DNA of 8,038 nucleotides, taken from Thiomargarita sp. (GTDB taxonomy: Bacteria > Pseudomonadota > Gammaproteobacteria > Beggiatoales > Beggiatoaceae). Within the stretch, counting starts at the first letter, position 1, and each line of letters begins with the position of its first letter. The notes under the pieces were generated by a model. The model was not told the origin of the DNA. It saw only the letters and a program-made list of their open reading frames with translations, and did not search any database. Shown here piece by piece: positions 6,253 through 8,038 of the stretch. The translations under genes were made by a program, and so were the position numbers. The stretch is taken from assembly GCA_020721025.1 (NCBI GenBank), contig DYNO01000151.1:1-8038 (forward strand). Reading direction: 5' to 3'.

Positions 6253-7026
6253 TTAGTCTCCTTCATATTCTTGAATAAATTGGTGTAACCAGCGTTGTTG
6301 CTCTGGCGTTAAATGCTGTTGTTGCAGTAAATCTGGACGTTTGCGCCACGTTCGCAATAACGCTTGTTGTTGTCGCCATTGCGTAATTTGGGCATGATGT
6401 CCTTGCAATAATACAGTTGGTACGGTTTGCCCATCAATGGTTTCGGGGCGGGTGTAATGCGGATGATCTAATAAACCGCTGTAAAATGAATCGTTTGCAG
6501 CAGAATCGTCGTGTCCCAACGCACCGGGCAATTGTCGCGCCAAGGCATCAATTAACACCATCGCCGGCAATTCCCCGCCACTCAGCACATAATCCCCAAT
6601 TGACCATTCTTCATCAATGTCGTGTTCTAACACTCGCTCGTCAATTCCTTCGTAACGTCCTGCCACTAAAAGCAATTCTGGACGGGCAAGCAGTTCAGTC
6701 ACACCTTGTTGGGTCAACGGGCGACCTTGGGGGGAAAGATAAATGACGTGGGCATGGTTGAAAGTGGCTTTGGCGGCACGCAGGGTATCCCGTAGCGGTT
6801 GGACTTGCATTACCATGCCGGGGCCCCCGCCGTAAGGTCGATCATCAACTCGGCGGGTCTTATCGTGGGTGTAATCACGCGGATTCCAACAATTCAGTGT
6901 AAATAATCCTTGGGTCAATGCCCGCGCCGTCACTCCGCCCACTTGCAGAGCCGCAAACATTTCAGGAAACAGGGTAATCACGCCGATGCGCAAAAAAGGT
7001 GGAGTCACTAAAAAGTTGCGTCCCAA
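6253..7026 (-). CDS. trmD: tRNA (guanine-37-N1)-methyltransferase TrmD
   Basis: Methylates G37 next to the anticodon in tRNAs for Leu, Pro and Arg, using SAM, and so prevents +1 frameshifting. It is a SPOUT-fold homodimer. In the 257-residue reading: IGVITLFPEMF (14-24), VDDRPYGGGPGM (60-71), the SAM-binding knot segments LSPQGR (97-102), GRYEGIDERV (123-132) and SIGDYVLSGGELPAM (142-156). R164 and D179 in NDSF correspond to the catalytic Arg and Asp of E. coli TrmD. HPHYTRPE (188-195) is also conserved. The start is debatable. TTG at 7026 overlaps rimM by 19 bases. GTG at 7008 shares its G with the rimM stop (TAGTG) and gives 251 residues. TTG at 6993 aligns with the E. coli start and gives 246. 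I favour the GTG because the overlap suggests coupled translation. Confidence 0.97.
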   Translation of the reverse strand: MGRNFLVTPPFLRIGVITLFPEMFAALQVGGVTARALTQGLFTLNCWNPRDYTHDKTRRVDDRPYGGGPGMVMQVQPLRDTLRAAKATFNHAHVIYLSPQGRPLTQQGVTELLARPELLLVAGRYEGIDERVLEHDIDEEWSIGDYVLSGGELPAMVLIDALARQLPGALGHDDSAANDSFYSGLLDHPHYTRPETIDGQTVPTVLLQGHHAQITQWRQQQALLRTWRKRPDLLQQQHLTPEQQRWLHQFIQEYEGD

Positions 7027-7517
7027 TTGACCAATAATATTTTTTCTGTCAAATCAATCTTTAAGATCACCTCATCCAAGACAAACGGAATCAGATGCTC
7101 GGTCGTACCATCCCGCACTGCAACTACGTCATTCGCGCCCGTTTCCAACAAATGCGTCACTTTTCCTAACGTTGCCCCCGTCGCCGTCAGCACCGTGAGC
7201 CCAATTAAATCTGTCCAGTAATATTCGCCATCGTTGATTTGTGGCAATTGCGACCGCGCGACGCTGATATCTGCCCCGACCCAGCGTGCGACTTGATCCC
7301 GATCATCATAATTTTTCAGATGGGCAATCAATCCCTTGCCATGTTCTTGACCTTCTTGCACTTCCACCGTATGCCATTGTCCCTGATGTTCGAGTTGCCA
7401 CGGGGAATAGTGCAAAATATTGTTGGCAGGTTCGGTATAAGAATAAATTTTCACCCAGCCACGCACGCCAAATACGCCGGTAATTTTTCCCACAATGACG
7501 CGGTTAGATTCCGACAT
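7008..7517 (-). CDS. rimM: Ribosome maturation factor RimM
   Basis: Assists late assembly of the 30S subunit head by binding ribosomal protein S19 and is needed for efficient 16S rRNA processing. The 169-residue protein has the N-terminal RimM beta-barrel signature GKITGVFGVRGWVKIYS (10-26). A C-terminal PRC-barrel spans about 97-166, with EYYWTDLIGL, GKVTHLLETGANDV and LIPFVLDEVI. Length is normal for the family. The ATG at 7517 lies six bases after the rpsP stop, with no clear ribosome binding site, so translation is probably coupled to rpsP. Its TAG stop overlaps the candidate GTG start of trmD. Confidence 0.96.
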   Translation of the reverse strand: MSESNRVIVGKITGVFGVRGWVKIYSYTEPANNILHYSPWQLEHQGQWHTVEVQEGQEHGKGLIAHLKNYDDRDQVARWVGADISVARSQLPQINDGEYYWTDLIGLTVLTATGATLGKVTHLLETGANDVVAVRDGTTEHLIPFVLDEVILKIDLTEKILLVNWDATF

Positions 7518-7523
7518 GGATGA

Positions 7524-7799
7524 TTAGGCGGCAGGTTGGGCTGGCGTTGCCGCTTGAGCTTTTTTCGCTTGTTTAATCAAGGAGGCAACACGATCCGAAG
7601 GTTGCGCCCCTTGGCTAACCCAATAAGCAATCCGTTCTTGATCAAGACGTAAACCGCTTTCTGTTTCTGATGCAATGGGATTAAAAAAGCCTAACCGTTC
7701 GATGTAACGACCATCACGACGGTTGCGGGAATCTGTCACGACAACATGATAAAACGGGCGTTTTTTCGCGCCGCCACGAGCCAAACGAATAGTAACCAT
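7524..7799 (-). CDS. rpsP: 30S ribosomal protein S16
   Basis: Small-subunit protein that binds 16S rRNA early in assembly. The 91-residue product opens with MVTIRLARGGAKKRPFY and continues with VVTDSRNRRDGRYIERLGFFNP, the S16 family hallmark. Its tail is alanine/glutamine-rich. It is the first gene of the rpsP-rimM-trmD-rplS operon, the standard gammaproteobacterial order. AAAAGG at 7812-7807 lies seven bases before the ATG and acts as a moderate ribosome binding site. A promoter lies about 50-75 bases upstream. Confidence 0.97.
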   Translation of the reverse strand: MVTIRLARGGAKKRPFYHVVVTDSRNRRDGRYIERLGFFNPIASETESGLRLDQERIAYWVSQGAQPSDRVASLIKQAKKAQAATPAQPAA

Positions 7800-7847
7800 T
7801 TATCTACCTTTTCTGTTGAATTCAGCTTAAGCCAATGAAAATTGTTA

Positions 7848-7876
7848 ATTATAAGTGATTCAGCGCGATGATTCAA
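7848..7876 (-). promoter_or_regulatory. Predicted sigma-70 promoter of the rpsP operon
   Basis: On the minus strand a TTGAAT box (7876-7871) is followed after exactly 17 bases by a perfect TATAAT box (7853-7848). Transcription would start near 7841, giving a leader of about 42 bases before the rpsP ATG. No ribosomal-protein autoregulatory structure is evident in that short leader. Confidence 0.65.
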
Positions 7877-8038
7877 ACTTTATTCGTTGCGCGTGCTGGT
7901 GATTGAAAAAATAATGACGGGTAAGTTTGATTTATTTGAGAAAATGGAAAACCGTTTATTTGAAATTCGGTCATTGATTCTGAGAGTTAGTTCCTGTTAC
8001 CGAAACAACTGTATTTAGTTTAATATTGCTATATACGA
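7877..8038. other. Intergenic DNA with no recognisable gene
   Basis: AT-rich sequence upstream of the rpsP promoter. Neither strand contains a credible coding region, RNA gene or long repeat. In many gammaproteobacteria ffh precedes rpsP; no part of ffh is visible here, so it is either beyond the window edge or elsewhere. Confidence 0.5.

Noticed and set aside
6417..7523. Plus-strand frames opposite trmD and rimM
   Set aside because: They are antisense to confidently identified genes and their translations show no recognisable domain.
1..8038. CRISPR array, tRNA/rRNA gene, insertion sequence or integrase
   Set aside because: No regularly spaced repeats, cloverleaf sequence, rRNA signature, transposase or integrase motif was seen on either strand.

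Overview
The window looks like chromosomal DNA from a moderately AT-rich, nitrogen-fixing gammaproteobacterium. The rpsP-rimM-trmD-rplS order, the L19 and TrmD sequences, and a NifA without the cysteine-rich linker of rhizobial NifA all fit this. A sulfur-oxidising Thiotrichales/Beggiatoa-like host is a guess only; no marker in the window settles the genus.

Layout, left to right. Positions 1-253 are a leader with a good sigma-70-type promoter (-35 at 92-97, -10 at 115-120). nifA, the sigma-54 activator of nitrogen fixation genes, follows on the + strand to 1894. A convergent intergenic stretch (1895-2036) is packed with three hairpins. The minus strand then carries a 1249-residue restriction-modification enzyme (2037-5786) that joins a PD-(D/E)xK nuclease, an N6-adenine methylase and two target-recognition domains in one chain. 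To its right, also on the minus strand, lies the conserved translation operon rpsP-rimM-trmD-rplS (7799 down to 5867). It reads from a promoter at 7848-7876 and ends in a strong intrinsic terminator at 5821-5856. The last 239 bases hold that promoter and no gene.

The main point of interest is the restriction-modification gene. Its architecture and length match the single-polypeptide Type IIB enzymes of the AloI/PpiI/TstI kind, which recognise a bipartite site and cut on both sides of it. There is no translocase motor and no separate hsdR, hsdM or hsdS gene. The gene is visibly AT-richer than the translation operon. It sits directly behind that operon's terminator and is followed by a near-copy of the same terminator (25 of 28 positions identical, same orientation). 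It is therefore bracketed by direct repeats, which suggests insertion as a cassette at the end of the operon with the terminator duplicated. No clear promoter precedes it, so it may rely on read-through or on a weak promoter in the 80-base gap.

The nifA gene is alone here, with no nifL or structural nif genes in the window. It has two points worth attention: an uncertain start (the best ribosome binding site precedes an in-frame GTG at 338, not the upstream ATG) and GAFSGA in place of the usual GAFTGA loop.
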